Source: Microstegium vimineum (lineage: Eukaryota; Streptophyta; Magnoliopsida; Poales; Poaceae). Taken from it: 64,000 bases of DNA. Both the position numbers and the translations under genes were made by a program. Within the stretch, counting starts at the first letter, position 1. Each line of letters starts with the position of its first letter. Under the pieces are notes generated by a model. That model had not been told where the DNA came from. It did no database searches and was given only the letters and a program-made list of their open reading frames with translations. Shown piece by piece: positions 31,418-42,843 of this stretch. The DNA lies in contig CM039133.1 in the NCBI GenBank assembly GCA_022036555.1, positions 5,397,184 to 5,461,183 on the forward strand, written 5' to 3'.

Positions 31418-33411
31418 TGAAGGACCGAGAACGGCGACCAGAGGGGGGGTGTGAATGGGAGCCAAAAAAAATTCAACTCAAAGACTTGGCCCTTGTCCCA
31501 AACTCACACCCAAGACTTGACCTCGGAAGAAACCGACTCGCACACAACCTAACAAGTAGGTGGACACCTTAGGAAGACCCCTAAAGGTGCAGCGGAGCGG
31601 TCGGAGAAGATGGAGAACGATCAAAGCCACGAACTCGAAACCGATACACCGAGAGCGGTACTCTCAACCCCTAGAGAGAAGAGGCAAGAGCACACCAAAA
31701 AATACTTATAAGAACTGGTTTCAAAAGTACCCAATCAGGTTCCTTACGTGAATACGAATCCAACGCAACAAACAGAACTTGATTTGGAGTCCGGACGAGA
31801 GAGAAACGGCCAAAACAGCGACGAAGAAAATCCTGAAAAACATTGCTGGAAGGGCGACGGACGCTGGCGACGGACGCTGCTGAGGGCGACAGACTGAGTC
31901 CGACGGGCGACGGACGCTGCTCTGTCAGCAGCGTCCGACGCTCAAAACACAGCCCGAAAACAGCCCCAGTGACGGACGATCGCGACGGACGCTGTCATCA
32001 GCACTACGTAGCGTCCGGCGGCTCCGACGGACCGTCCGACGCCAAACTCTGGAGCGTCCTACGCCCTCGAAATCTGCACAGCGATCCCGAAAATCGTTTT
32101 CTCTCCTCCAAATCTTCCCAAAACTCAACCAAATGAACTCCAACTGCAACCAAACTTTGTAGGCATGATCCTCGTACAGTTGAGGAGCTAATCCGAAGAA
32201 ATCATCGCTCAATTTGGTGAGAATTAAAGAGAAACGAGGATTTGGGGGAAAAGGGGCAAGAACGAAGAACACCGCAAAGAAATCACCCGATCTGCGCACT
32301 TGTGAGGTTTGAGGGGAATTCCTTTAGTGCAAAGATGCTCCTCACGAATACGAACAACTTGGTTCAAACGGATTTGCAAGAGCTACTCCCTACAAAGAGA
32401 AATCAACTCGGAGAAAAGAGGGAGGAAAAGCAAAACGCGAAGAACACAAGCAAAACGGGGACAAGATCAAGAAGTCGAAGCCACCATGGCTTGCGGAGGT
32501 TACGGCCTCCGATTCCTCGCAATAAACTCAAGTTCTTATAGAGGTTGGTGAAATCAACCTAGGGATCTCATGAACTAGAGAGAGGGTAGAGAGAGAGAGT
32601 TGGGGAAAATGATTAGGGTTCAAGAGATAGAATGAGGGATACCCCTTCACCCCCTATTTATCGGGCTTTGGCTATTTCCCAAAGAACCCCCTAGATACAT
32701 GAGTGAACTACCTTGCCTAAGCACTGCAGTCCAAGCTCCGGAAAATATCTCCCGCATTTTGAATGGACGGCCCCGCTTCCTGCCAGGAGTTGTCGTCGCC
32801 TCGACGCAACCTCCAGGATTCTGCCACGTGCCATCCCCGCTTCCTCGAAAGCTCCGCCCGGGTTTTGAGGCCCAAACCCGCGAAACCCACCACCAGTAGC
32901 TTTGGGCTCAACTACCGAACCCCGAGTTTTGAGGCCCATACTCGGAAACCGTCCTCCGGTGGTTTTGCGGCCCAAACCACCAAACCGCTCGACTCGAGCC
33001 ACCTTGTCCTCGCCCGGTCGGACTCCGAGTCCCCTGAGCCTCCGCTCGACCCGCTCGTTCGCCGTCTTGACTCGGTCGACTCGGTCTACCTCCATGTCTT
33101 CTCGCACTCGCCGGTGCCAGGCACTAGCCACCACAGCTAGTCTGCCGGCGTCCATGGTCCCTCAGTCCGAGCCCCGCTTCCTCCCTTCACCGCTCTCAGT
33201 CCATCGGCACGGCAAGCCTCTACTCGACCTTCTCCACACCATTGACCACTGTCACTAGGCATATTACCTGCACACCACAAGCTGATAGACAGGCACACAT
33301 TTGCTTTCGCAAAGGATTAGTGATAACCGCTCAAACTAAAACACCCAAGTGTTGATCAATCACCCATCACAAAACTGAACATCATGAGCATATAACAACC
33401 ATGTGTTCGCA
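31418..33411 (-). repeat. 3' LTR of the Sirevirus (1,994 bp)
   Basis: Minus strand starts TGCGAACACATGG and ends CTCGGTCCTTCA. 31848-32062 holds a CG-rich cluster of palindromic CAGCGTCCGTCG / CGACGGACGCTG units. Relative to the other LTR it has about 36 extra bases near 32935-32972, in a stretch flanked by short GAGGCCCA-type repeats. Confidence 0.93.
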
Positions 33412-34013
33412 ATCTCCCCCTTGATGAGTGCATTGTCAACACAAGTGCATTTCAGATTTGAGCCAACAAGGTAAAGCTCTCCAAATGACCAAAAGCTAAG
33501 AAAGCCAAAACGGGGTCACTTGAGAGAAGCAAAACGTATCCAAAACTTGGTTCCCAAAGACATGGGCAACGGCTCAACGCAACCAAGCAAAACAAAACTC
33601 GCCCTCAAGAAGAGGCAAAAAACGGGCTCAATACCGCTAGCAAAGCAAGATACCAATCACAGCTCTCAAAACTCAGAATACCAAATGAAGCAACAAGAGA
33701 AGCTCAAAGATACCAATTGAAGCGCATTAAGCTCAAGAAGCCAATCGAAACCTGTCGGAGCCAAAACACAAGCTAGACCCTCCAGAAGAGGCAAAAGCTC
33801 AACACATCTAGCAAAAGCTCCCCCTGGGCGAAAGCATACACAAGATACCAAGAAAGGGTGAAAAGAGTCAAAGAAACAAGATTTTCACAAAATGCACATT
33901 TTCTCATTTTCTCCCCCTTGATCACATATCTCTCCCCCATGCTTTCTTCCCACAATGTACAACTCTCTCCCCCTTAAGTGTAGATGGAGTGAAATGCACA
34001 TCTCTCCCCCTTA
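33412..34013 (-). promoter_or_regulatory. Multiple polypurine tracts of the Sirevirus
   Basis: Minus-strand tracts of AAGGGGGAGA type occur next to the 3' LTR (33412-33424) and again at about 33909-33920, 33929-33941, 33963-33975 and 34001-34013. The LTR-adjacent one is the expected plus-strand primer; the others are extra copies, a conserved Sirevirus habit of unknown role. Confidence 0.85.
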
Positions 34014-35037
34014 TTGACACATGAATCTCATCAAAGCTCAAAACTCAAGAACGGGCCAGAAATGCCATGATATGCAAAAAGAGTGCAAAAGCTTCATACT
34101 TAGAGCTAAGACAATGAATAGATGCTCTAAGTGATGTGATCCTGTGAGAATAGGAAAAACTCTACGTGCCCAACAAAGACTCAAGTTGAGCTTAAGATCA
34201 CTTTAGAAGCTATTTTAGAGAGCATTACATGTGTGAGCAAGGAATGAGTATCACCTCCTAGAGACAACTAGACATGGCAAACAAGATAGGACCTATCTCA
34301 AAGCAATCTCATGTATAGAAAGTAAAACTATCCCTAGCAAAGTTCATACAACAAGACAATGACCTAACTGAATGAAATTTTCAAATTTCAGAGTTTTGTA
34401 GCCAAATTTCAGTTTTAGGCACATTTAAGTTGTATGCTAGTGGTTGTAAGCAAAGTGATGCCACTGCTTACCAACCGGGCGAAGTCAAAGGACTTAACAC
34501 ACCGGGTTTGGTCATACACGACACCGCTCAAGTATCAACCCATATGGGAAGCATTCTCGAACACACGGTGAAGTGCTCACAATGCAGACCCAACTCGATC
34601 TTTCCAATTCACAAAACAGAGAGAAATTTCATTTTAGATCAATTTTAAGCATGGTGCTCAATGGAAGTGAATGAAACAATGAAGAGTCATAGTTACAAGC
34701 TATATATAAGGCAGCCAAGAAGGATCTTCAAAAGCCTACACATGCTAGTGCCATTTCAGAGGTGACATGGGGAATTAAATTCAGTTTTAAAGCTTTTCTA
34801 ACTTAGCTCTATTGCATATCAAGAGATCAAAGAGAGTCTAAGTTAGGAAACACCATAGACACATAAAGCACCTCAAACAAAGCATAGATTCATTATATCG
34901 GCTATAGGTATGAAGCTTAAAATGAACTAAGTCACAAATGCAAATGAGATGCAAAAAACAATGACACCGAAAGAAAGAAAGAGAAAGAAAAGGCAAATAA
35001 GAACCAAAAGAACTATGAAACACAAAGCTTTCCTCCT
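34014..35037 (-). other. Non-coding region between pol and polypurine tracts
   Basis: About 1 kb without an open frame of note. Some Sireviruses carry an envelope-like gene here; none is recognisable in this copy. Confidence 0.6.
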
Positions 35038-38000
35038 CTAAAAAGGAAAGCAAACACCCAACTCGACCCGAAGACGAGAAAACGCAGCTTGATTGAGAGG
35101 TTTTGTGAGAATATCCGCAAGCTGGTTTTGGGTCTCGACATGCCGGGGGTCAATGTCGCCCTTCTCATAATGATCTCGCAAGAAGTGAAAGCGTACCTCA
35201 ATGTGCTTGGTCATAGAATGAAGCACAGGATTTTTGGCCACACTAATTGCACTCGTGCTATCGCAAAGCAGAGGCACCTTAGTAAGCTCAAGACTGAAAT
35301 CTTTCAAAGTCACAATCATCCAAAGCAACTGCGAGCAACAGCTAGCAACAACAACATACTCAACTTCACAAGTCGACTGAGCCACGCTAGACTGTTTGCG
35401 AGAAGACCAAGACACAAGAGAAGACCCAAGAAACTGGCAAGTCCCTGAAGTGGACTTCCGATCAAGACAACAACCGGCAAAGTCGGCATCAGAATAACCA
35501 CAAAGCACAAGAGAGGAGGAGGCGGAAAACCAAAGACCAAATTCAGGAGTGAAGCACAAATACCTCATGATGCGTTTCACTGCCTGCTTGTGTGATGTCC
35601 GTGGGGACGCCTGAAAGCGAGCACACAGGCAGACGACGAACTGAATGTCTGGCCGGGTCGCCGTTAGGTACAGAAGCGACACGATCATTCTGCGGTACTC
35701 CGTCTGGTCCACCGCTTCTCCTTCCTCATCCGCATCCAAGGCAGTAGTAGTTGACATAGGCGTCGAGAGGGGCTTTGCCTCGCCCATGTCAAACTTCTTC
35801 AAGATATCCTTCGTGTACTTGCCTTGGTGCACAAACGTCCCTTCTCGGGTTTGCTTGATTTGCAACCTAAGAAAGAAAGTCAACTCTCCCATCATGCTCA
35901 TCTAAAATTCCCTGCTCATAAGATCTGCAAACTTGGCAACAAGAGCATGAGAAGAACCACCAAAGATGATATCATCCACGTAAATTTGGACAAGGAGAGT
36001 GTCTTTGCCTTGCTTGAGGAGAAACAACGTCTTATCTACCGATCCCATTTTAGAACCCTTAGCAAGAAAAAACGTTTTCAACCTATCATACCATGCTCTA
36101 GGGGCTGGTTTCAAACCATACAAAGCTTTGTGAAGTTTAAAAACATAGTTTGGAAACTTGGGATTTTCGAAACCGAGAGGTTGTCTAACATACACTTCCT
36201 CCTCTATGTAACCGTTTAAGAAAGCACTTTTAACGTCCATTTGGAAAAGTTTAAAACCCTTAGAAGCCGCAAAAGCTAGAAGGATTCTAATGGCTTCCAA
36301 ATGAGCTACGGGAGCAAAGGTTTCCTCATAGTCTATTCCCTCCTTCTGACAAAAGCCTTGAGCTACCAACCTAGCCTTGTTGCGCACTACCACCCCATCC
36401 TCACTTTGCTTGTTTTTGAAAACCCATTTGGTACCTATGGGGTGGCAACTAGGTGGTGGAGGAATTAAGACCCAAACGCGGTTTTGCTCAAAATTTTCTA
36501 ACTCCTCATGCATGGCATTAACCCAATCCGGATCCATCAAAGCGCGTCTAACATCTCGGGGCTCAAAAGAAGCGACAAAAGCCGAATGAGCAAAGTGAGA
36601 GATATAGGACCTGGACCGTGTGACTCGACGGTCAATGTCACCGATGATGTTCTCCGGCGGGTGCTGTCGCTGGATGTGGCGGGGAGCCTACCTGGACGAA
36701 GTGGCCTCCCCCTCGACAGCAGCTGGAGCTACCTCAGGTGCAACGGGCATCGACTGAGGAAGCTGCTCGAACAGCCCCCATGTAGAGGAAGTAGTCGGAT
36801 CAGGACTGTGAGCCGAATTGGATGTCGCAGGGTCAACGGGGGCAGCCGGTGGAGTTGGCTCGGGATCACCCCAATCGGCATCATCCTGCTCCTCCTCCAC
36901 AAAAATGCTAGTGTTCACCTCATCATCACCTGCAAGCTCAAAAGCAGTCCAAACACAGGGCATAGTTTCATCGAATGTAATCTCACAAGTCTCCATCACT
37001 CGGTTAGTTTCTAGGTTAAATGCACGATAAGCACGAGAGTGAGTAGAATAACCAAGAAAGATACCGTCAGAAGACCATGATTCAAATTTATCCAACTTAC
37101 CGCCCTTTTTGAGGATGAAACACCTGCACCCAAACACTCGTAGGTGACTTACCTTGGGTAGTCTCCCAAATCACAGCTCATAAGAGGTCTTTTTCTTGAA
37201 AGCTCGGAGAAAAATGCGATTGGAAACATAGCAAGCAGAACTGAGTGCTTCGGCCCAATACCGCCTAGGAGTCCTATGCTCATCGAGCATCGTCCTGGCC
37301 ATCTCAACAAGGGTCCGATTCTTGCTCTCAACAACACCGTTCTGCTGGGGAGTGTAAGGAGAGGAAAATTGGTGATCCAAACCCAAAGAAGAGCAAAGAG
37401 ATGCAAATTGAGCATTCTTGAATTATGTGCCATTGTCACTGTGAATAGCTCTCATGGCATGCTTAGGTAGCTCATTTTGCAATCTCAAAATCAGATCACG
37501 CACATGCATAAAAGCCTCATCCTTACTCTCCAAAAAGAACACCCAAGAGTACCTCGAGTAGTCATCAACGACTACAACCACATACCACTTCCCTCCTTCC
37601 GACCTAACCCGAGCTGGACCAACTGTGTCCATGTGTAAGAGCTCGCCGGGTTGTGAGGTCATAATTTGAGTTACGGGAGGATGGGAAGCAGCAACCATCT
37701 TGCCATTTCTGCAAGGATGGCAAACCAAATCCTTCTCGAACTTTAGCTTTGGCAATCCTTGGGTAAGGTCCATTGAGCTAAGCCTTGCAAGCAAGTCAAA
37801 ACTCAAATGTCCCAATCTCCTATGCCACTTCCAAAGCTCGGAAGAAGAATTGGCAAGAAGACAACGAGAAGGTCCGGAAGAGATAGAAAAATCCGCACGA
37901 AAAACCTTCCCGAAGGGTAACATCCGGCAAACAAGCTCACCATGAGAGTCCAAAATCCGAGACAAGTTTGGCTTAAAGCTCACCTCAAAACCGTCTTCAA

Positions 38001-38214
38001 GGAGTTGCGAAACCGATAGAAGGTTAAAATGCAAATTCGCAACCAAAGCAACATCCTTGAGGACAAAAGACGAATTGACTCGGATGGACCCTCGGGAGAC
38101 AACCTTACCTTTACTCTTATCCCCGAATGTGATATATTCGGTGTGGTGCACGGGGTCGTGGCTGGAGAACCACTTGGCACTTCCGGTCATATTGCGTGAG
38201 CATCCGGAATCCAC
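35038..38214 (-). pseudogene. Sirevirus pol: protease, integrase, reverse transcriptase, RNase H (four stops)
   Basis: One frame throughout, shifted against gag, with which it overlaps by 28 bp. Protease starts MDSGCSRNMTG. The zinc region is ..LWKWHRRLGHLSFDLLARL.. with ..CHPCRNGKM... Integrase has ..MDTVGPARV.., ..DDYSRYSWVFFL.., ..HSDNGT and ..QNGVVESKNRTLVEMARTM... RT is ..VARNKARLVAQGF-like through ..MDVKSAFLNGYIEEEV.. to ..QIYVDDIIFGGSS... RNase H includes ..GYSDADFAGCCLDRKSTSG.. and ends ..ADILTKPLNQAAF... Stops: TAA at 37425-37423, TGA at 37173-37171 (Trp expected), TAG at 36690-36688, TAG at 35904-35902 (Glu expected). Confidence 0.93.
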
Positions 38215-40841
38215 AAGCCAAGTCTCCTCCAGTCCTCCTTCCTACATGAATAAAAAGACATAGGGTGAGCAAACGGACCAACACTAGGGTTAGTAAACTG
38301 TGAAGGATACCAGTGTTGTCCCACTTGCCCCAAGAATGGGTTAGGAGAAAAACCAAACATCTCCTGTCCCATGGGAGGATAGCGATCACCACGATGGGGA
38401 AAACGCGGTCCGCTAAAGAAGGGTGGAGTAAAGCCACCGCCACGAAGCCCATAGTCATATGGGTCACGACCGGTACCCCGCCGGGCACGACCACCACGTG
38501 GTCTCGCCTCCTGAGGCCTAGCACCTTGAGGCATTGTACCTCTAGGCCTAGTAGTGCACCTCCGAACTTCCGGTTCATGCAACCCAACTGGTGGGTGGTA
38601 CATGTCCCGGTTGTTCAACTCAACCTGCCTTCGATCATCTCTCTTCCTCCTAAAACAGAACTCAGCCAAGTGCCCATCCCTCTCACAATAGTCACAATGG
38701 TACCTCACCACACTCTTGGTAGGCACTCTCTTGTTGGGTTGAGTGGCTCTAGTTTTCTTAGGAAGGGGATCACTAGAGATATCTGGCAGTGTGTCAAGTG
38801 GGTTGCGAAGGTGGTTTGGTTTGGCAATCCACACTTGCTTCTGTGGAGTGATTTTGGGTGGCTCTTCAAACACACCATCTCTCATAGGAAACTTGGAGGG
38901 GTCGGTAGGCTTAGGTGGAGTGATCTTGGTAAGCTTGGATGTTGTGGTGGGTTTCTTATTCTCGCTCAAACCACTGCACTCACTGATCTTACCGAACAAG
39001 CTATCGTCCTTCCCACCTATAGCAAAGCCTACTCCCGTGCTGCCAGCCCTTTTGCATTGGCTAAGCATCATCCCCAACTGCGGCTCTCGGCAAGACACCC
39101 AGCTCAAGATGGACCGAAGGTATGTGTTTTCTTCCTCGGTACGCATCTTGTCGTGTCTGCACGACGCGATCTCAAGCTCCAAAGCCTCAAAGCGATCCGA
39201 CTCTCTAGTGCTATCTGAGTTGACCTTCTCTAACACAGCGATCCTAGCATCCTTCTGTGCCAGCTTAGAACGCAAGCCTAAGCAAGACTTGCACGCACCA
39301 AGTAAGCTAGGCCTAGCCTTCAGCTCATTGACCTCCTCAAGCAGAGTGCTATACTTGTCCTGGAGAGTGACAAGATCAGACATGTGAATGGCGCAAGCAT
39401 CACACTCCACCTCCTCCGTAACCACCACTTGTGCCTTAGCAAACTCTAGCTCATGAAGCGTGCTAAGGTACTTCGCCTTGAATTCGTTCCTCTCACAAGT
39501 GGCACGCTTGAGCAAAGCATCCTGACTAAGCAAGGTATTGTTCAGAGACTCAAGCTCGAGAGACTGGGATTATATGGTGGGTGATACCTCGGGTGTGTCG
39601 GAGTCGTAGTCGTAGTCGGGGCCATCCTTGCGCTTCCCGACCTTGCCTTCTTCAATCGCCATGGTGCAAAAACCACCGTGCTTGGCGTCGGCGTAGAAGC
39701 AGAGGCCGTTCAGCTTGTCCTCAACCTTTCCCTTCGACTCATCGTAGCTCGAGGAAGAACCCCTGTTGGAGGAGACATCGATGTCGCTGAGGGAGGCGAG
39801 GAAGGCTCGGTGCTGGGCCTTCACCTTGTCAATCACCTTCTTTGAGGATCTCCTGTTGTAACCGCCCATGGCCTTGTGCTTGTCCTCAAAGCGGTGCTCG
39901 CGCTTGTCCTTGCGCTTAGTGAAGTCACCCGCAGCTTTCTTGGGGTAGTTCGCGATGAAGTGATCCTCATCACTGCAGCGGTAGCACCCCTTGGAAGAGC
40001 CACCACGTCATCGGTTCAAACGGTTGTTGTGAAACAGTGAGAACTTAGTGATGACCAAGGCTAGCTCATCATCTCCAAGCGCCTCCACTTGTTCCTCTGT
40101 CACAGACATCAATGACAAAATGAACTAAGAGTGTGAAGGGTTAGAGGAAGAAGAAGACACACCACCGGGGCCGGAAACCAACGCAATGGATGGGTTCGAC
40201 GGGTTCTCAATCTTGGCCCGGGTCTGGTGGTCAATCTCCGAGGACTTGAGCTTGCTGAACAGCTCGTCCACGGTTAGGGCATCATAGCCCGGTGACTCCT
40301 GAATGACAGCCACCTTCATCTCCCACACCCTCCGATCAAGAGCATGCAAAAGCTTGATAGCCATCTCATGATCATCATAGGGCAAGTTGGCTCGATTAGC
40401 ATGCATCTTGTTGACGATAGATTGGAAGCGAGTGAACATCCCGTCAACAGATTCGCCGGCCAACTGAACGAAGTTCTCGTACTCCCTACGGTACGTGTCG
40501 AAGAGTCTGGACTTGATCTGAGGATTACCCTCATGATATCGCACAAGTGTTTGCCAGATCTCTCGTGCCGTAGTGAGATTTGAGACTCGCTCAAACTCAG
40601 GAAGTGACAAACTCAAGAAGATGATACTCCATGCTCGACTGTTTGCGTTGTGTTGAGTGATTTGGAGTTGGTCAACACGAGCCGCAAGAACACGATAGCC
40701 CTCATCCTCACATATCTCCCATATGTTCGAATCAACTCCTTGTAGATAGGCGGACATGCGCACCTTCCAGTAGGAGAAGTTCGTTCCATCAAAAAACGGA
40801 GGTTTGCCAACACCTCGCTCCATGTCGCCTTCGCGGATCAA
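38187..40841 (-). pseudogene. Sirevirus gag (long, two zinc knuckles, two or more stops)
   Basis: Starts MIREGDMERGVGKPP.., with a copia gag domain in the first 200 codons (..NFSYWKVRMSAYLQGVD.., ..REIWQTLVRYHEGN..). A stop at 40127-40125 and a TGA near 40009 follow. The first knuckle, ..CYRCSDEDHFIANY.., has lost its last cysteine. A further stop at 39572-39570 precedes a 448-codon frame (39533-38187). That frame has a Lys/Glu/Leu-rich coiled coil, a good second knuckle (CDYCERDGHLAEFC) and an Arg/Gly/Pro-rich tail. A long gag with a coiled coil is typical of Sireviruses. Confidence 0.9.
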
Positions 40842-40867
40842 GAACCGTTTAAGGTGGAATGATCCTT

Positions 40868-40885
40868 AACCGGCTCTGATACCAA
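40868..40885 (-). promoter_or_regulatory. Primer binding site of the Sirevirus (initiator tRNA-Met)
   Basis: Minus strand reads TTGGTATCAGAGCCGG immediately after the 5' LTR, complementary to the 3' end of initiator tRNA-Met. Confidence 0.92.
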
Positions 40886-40886
40886 T

Positions 40887-42843
40887 TGAAGGACCGAGAA
40901 CGACGACCAGAGGGGGGGTGAATGGGAGCCAAAAAAAAATTCAACTCAAAGACTTGGCCCTTGTCCCAAACTCACACCCAAGACTTGACCTCGGAAGAAA
41001 CCGACTCGCACACGACCTAACAAGTAGGTGTACACCTTAGGAAGACCCCTAAAGGTGCAGCGGAGCGGTCGGAGACGATGGAGAACGATCAAAGCCATGA
41101 ACTCGAAACCGATACACCGAGAGCGGTACTCTCAACCCCTAGAGAGAAGAGGCAAGAGCACACCCAAAAATACTTATCAGAACTGGTCTCAAAAGTACCT
41201 AATCAGGTTTCTTACGTGAATACGAATCCAACGCAACAAACGGGACTTGATTCAGAGTCCGGACGAGAGAGAAACGGCCAAAACAACGACGAAGAAAATC
41301 CTAAAAAACCTTGCTGGAAGGGCGACGGACGTTGGCGATGGACGCTGCTGAGGGCGACGGACTGAATCCGACGGGCGACGGACGCTGCTCTGTCAGGAGC
41401 GTCCGACGCTCAAAAAACAGCCCGAAAACATCCCCAGCGATGGATGATCGCGACGTACGCTGTCGTCAGCACTACGTAGCGTCCGGCGCCTCCGACGGAC
41501 CGTCCGACGCCAAACTCTGGAGCGTCCTACGCCCCCGAAATCTGCACAGCGATCCCAGAAATCGTTTTCTCTCCTCCAAATCTTCCCAAAACTCAACCAA
41601 ATGAACTCCAACTGCAACCAAACTTTGTAGGCATGATCCTAGTACATTGGGGGAGCTAATCCGAAGATATCATCGCTCAATTTGGTGAGAATTAAAGAGA
41701 AACGAGGATTTGGGGGAAAAGGGGCAAGAACGAAGCATACTGCAAAGAAAACACCCGATCTACGCACTCGTGAGGTTTGAGGGGAATTCCTTCGGTGCAA
41801 AGATGCTCCTCACGAATATGAACAACTTGGTTCAAATGGATTTCCAAGAGCTACTCCCTACAAAGAGAAATCATCTCGGGAAAAAGAGGGAGCAAAAGCA
41901 AAACGCGAGGAATACAAGCAAAATGGGGACACGATCAAGAAGTCGAAGCCACCATGGCTTACGGAGGTTACGGCCTCCGATTCCTCGCAACAAACTCAAG
42001 TTCTTACAGAGGTTGGTGAAATCAAACTAGGGATCTCATGAACTAGAGAGAGGGTAGAGAGAGAGAGTTGGGGCAAATGATTAGGGTTCAAGAGATAGAA
42101 TGAGGGATACCCCTTCACCCCCTATTTATCGGGCTTTGGCTATTTCCCAAAGACCCCCCTAGATACATGAGTGAACTACCTAGCCTAAGCACTACAGCCC
42201 AAGCTCCGAAAAATATCTCCCGCATTTTGAATGGACGGTCCCGCTTCCTGCCAGGAGTTGCCGTCGCCTCGACGCAACCTCCAGGATTCCGCCACGTGAC
42301 ATCCCCGCTTCCTCATAAGCTCCGCCCGAGTTTTGAGGCCCAAACCCACGAAACCCGCCACCAGTACCTTTGGGCTCAACTATCGAACCCCGAGTTTTGA
42401 GGCCCAAACCACCAAACCGCTCGACTCGAGCCACCTTGTCCTCGCCCGGTCGAACTCTGAGTCCCCTGAGCCTCCGCTCGACCCGCTCGTCCGCTGTCTT
42501 GACTCGGTCGACTCGGTCTACCTCCATGTCTTCTCGCACTCACCGGTGCCAGGCACTAGCCACCACAGCTAGTCCGCCGGCGCCCATGGTCCCTCAGTCC
42601 GAGCCCCGCTTCCTCCCTTCACCGCTCTCAGTCCATCGGCATGGCAAGCCTCTACTCGACCTTCTCCACGCCATTGACCACTATCACTAGGCATATTACC
42701 TGCACATCACAAGCCGATAGACAGGCATACATTTGCTTTCGCAAAGGATTAGTGATAACCGCTCAAACTGAAACACCCAACTGTTGATCAATCACCCATC
42801 ACAAAACTGAACATCATGAGCATATAACAACCATGTGTTCGCA
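40887..42843 (-). repeat. 5' LTR of the Sirevirus (1,957 bp)
   Basis: Same ends as the 3' LTR (TGCGAACACATGG..CTTCA) and visibly diverged from it by scattered substitutions, so the insertion is not recent. The CG-rich palindrome cluster is at 41316-41530. It lacks the 36-bp block present in the other LTR. Confidence 0.93.

Larger units (their letters stand above)
31418..42843 (-). mobile_element. Ty1/copia Sirevirus, complete with both LTRs, 11.4 kb
   Basis: LTRs at 31418-33411 and 40887-42843; GTAGT at 31413-31417 and 42844-42848 is an exact 5-bp target duplication. Minus-strand order: LTR, TGGTATCAGAGCC primer site, an unusually long two-knuckle gag, protease-integrase-RT-RNase H, then 1.6 kb of non-coding sequence with several AAGGGGGAGA tracts, and LTR. 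Long gag, multiple polypurine tracts and CG-rich LTR palindromes are the published marks of the Sirevirus genus. Four in-frame stops in pol and two in gag make it inactive. It sits inside the transposase gene of the CACTA. Confidence 0.93.

Noticed and set aside
38313..39387. Long plus-strand frames of 301 and 214 codons opposite Sirevirus gag
   Set aside because: They are antisense shadows of the gag frame on the minus strand, with no domain or codon pattern of their own.
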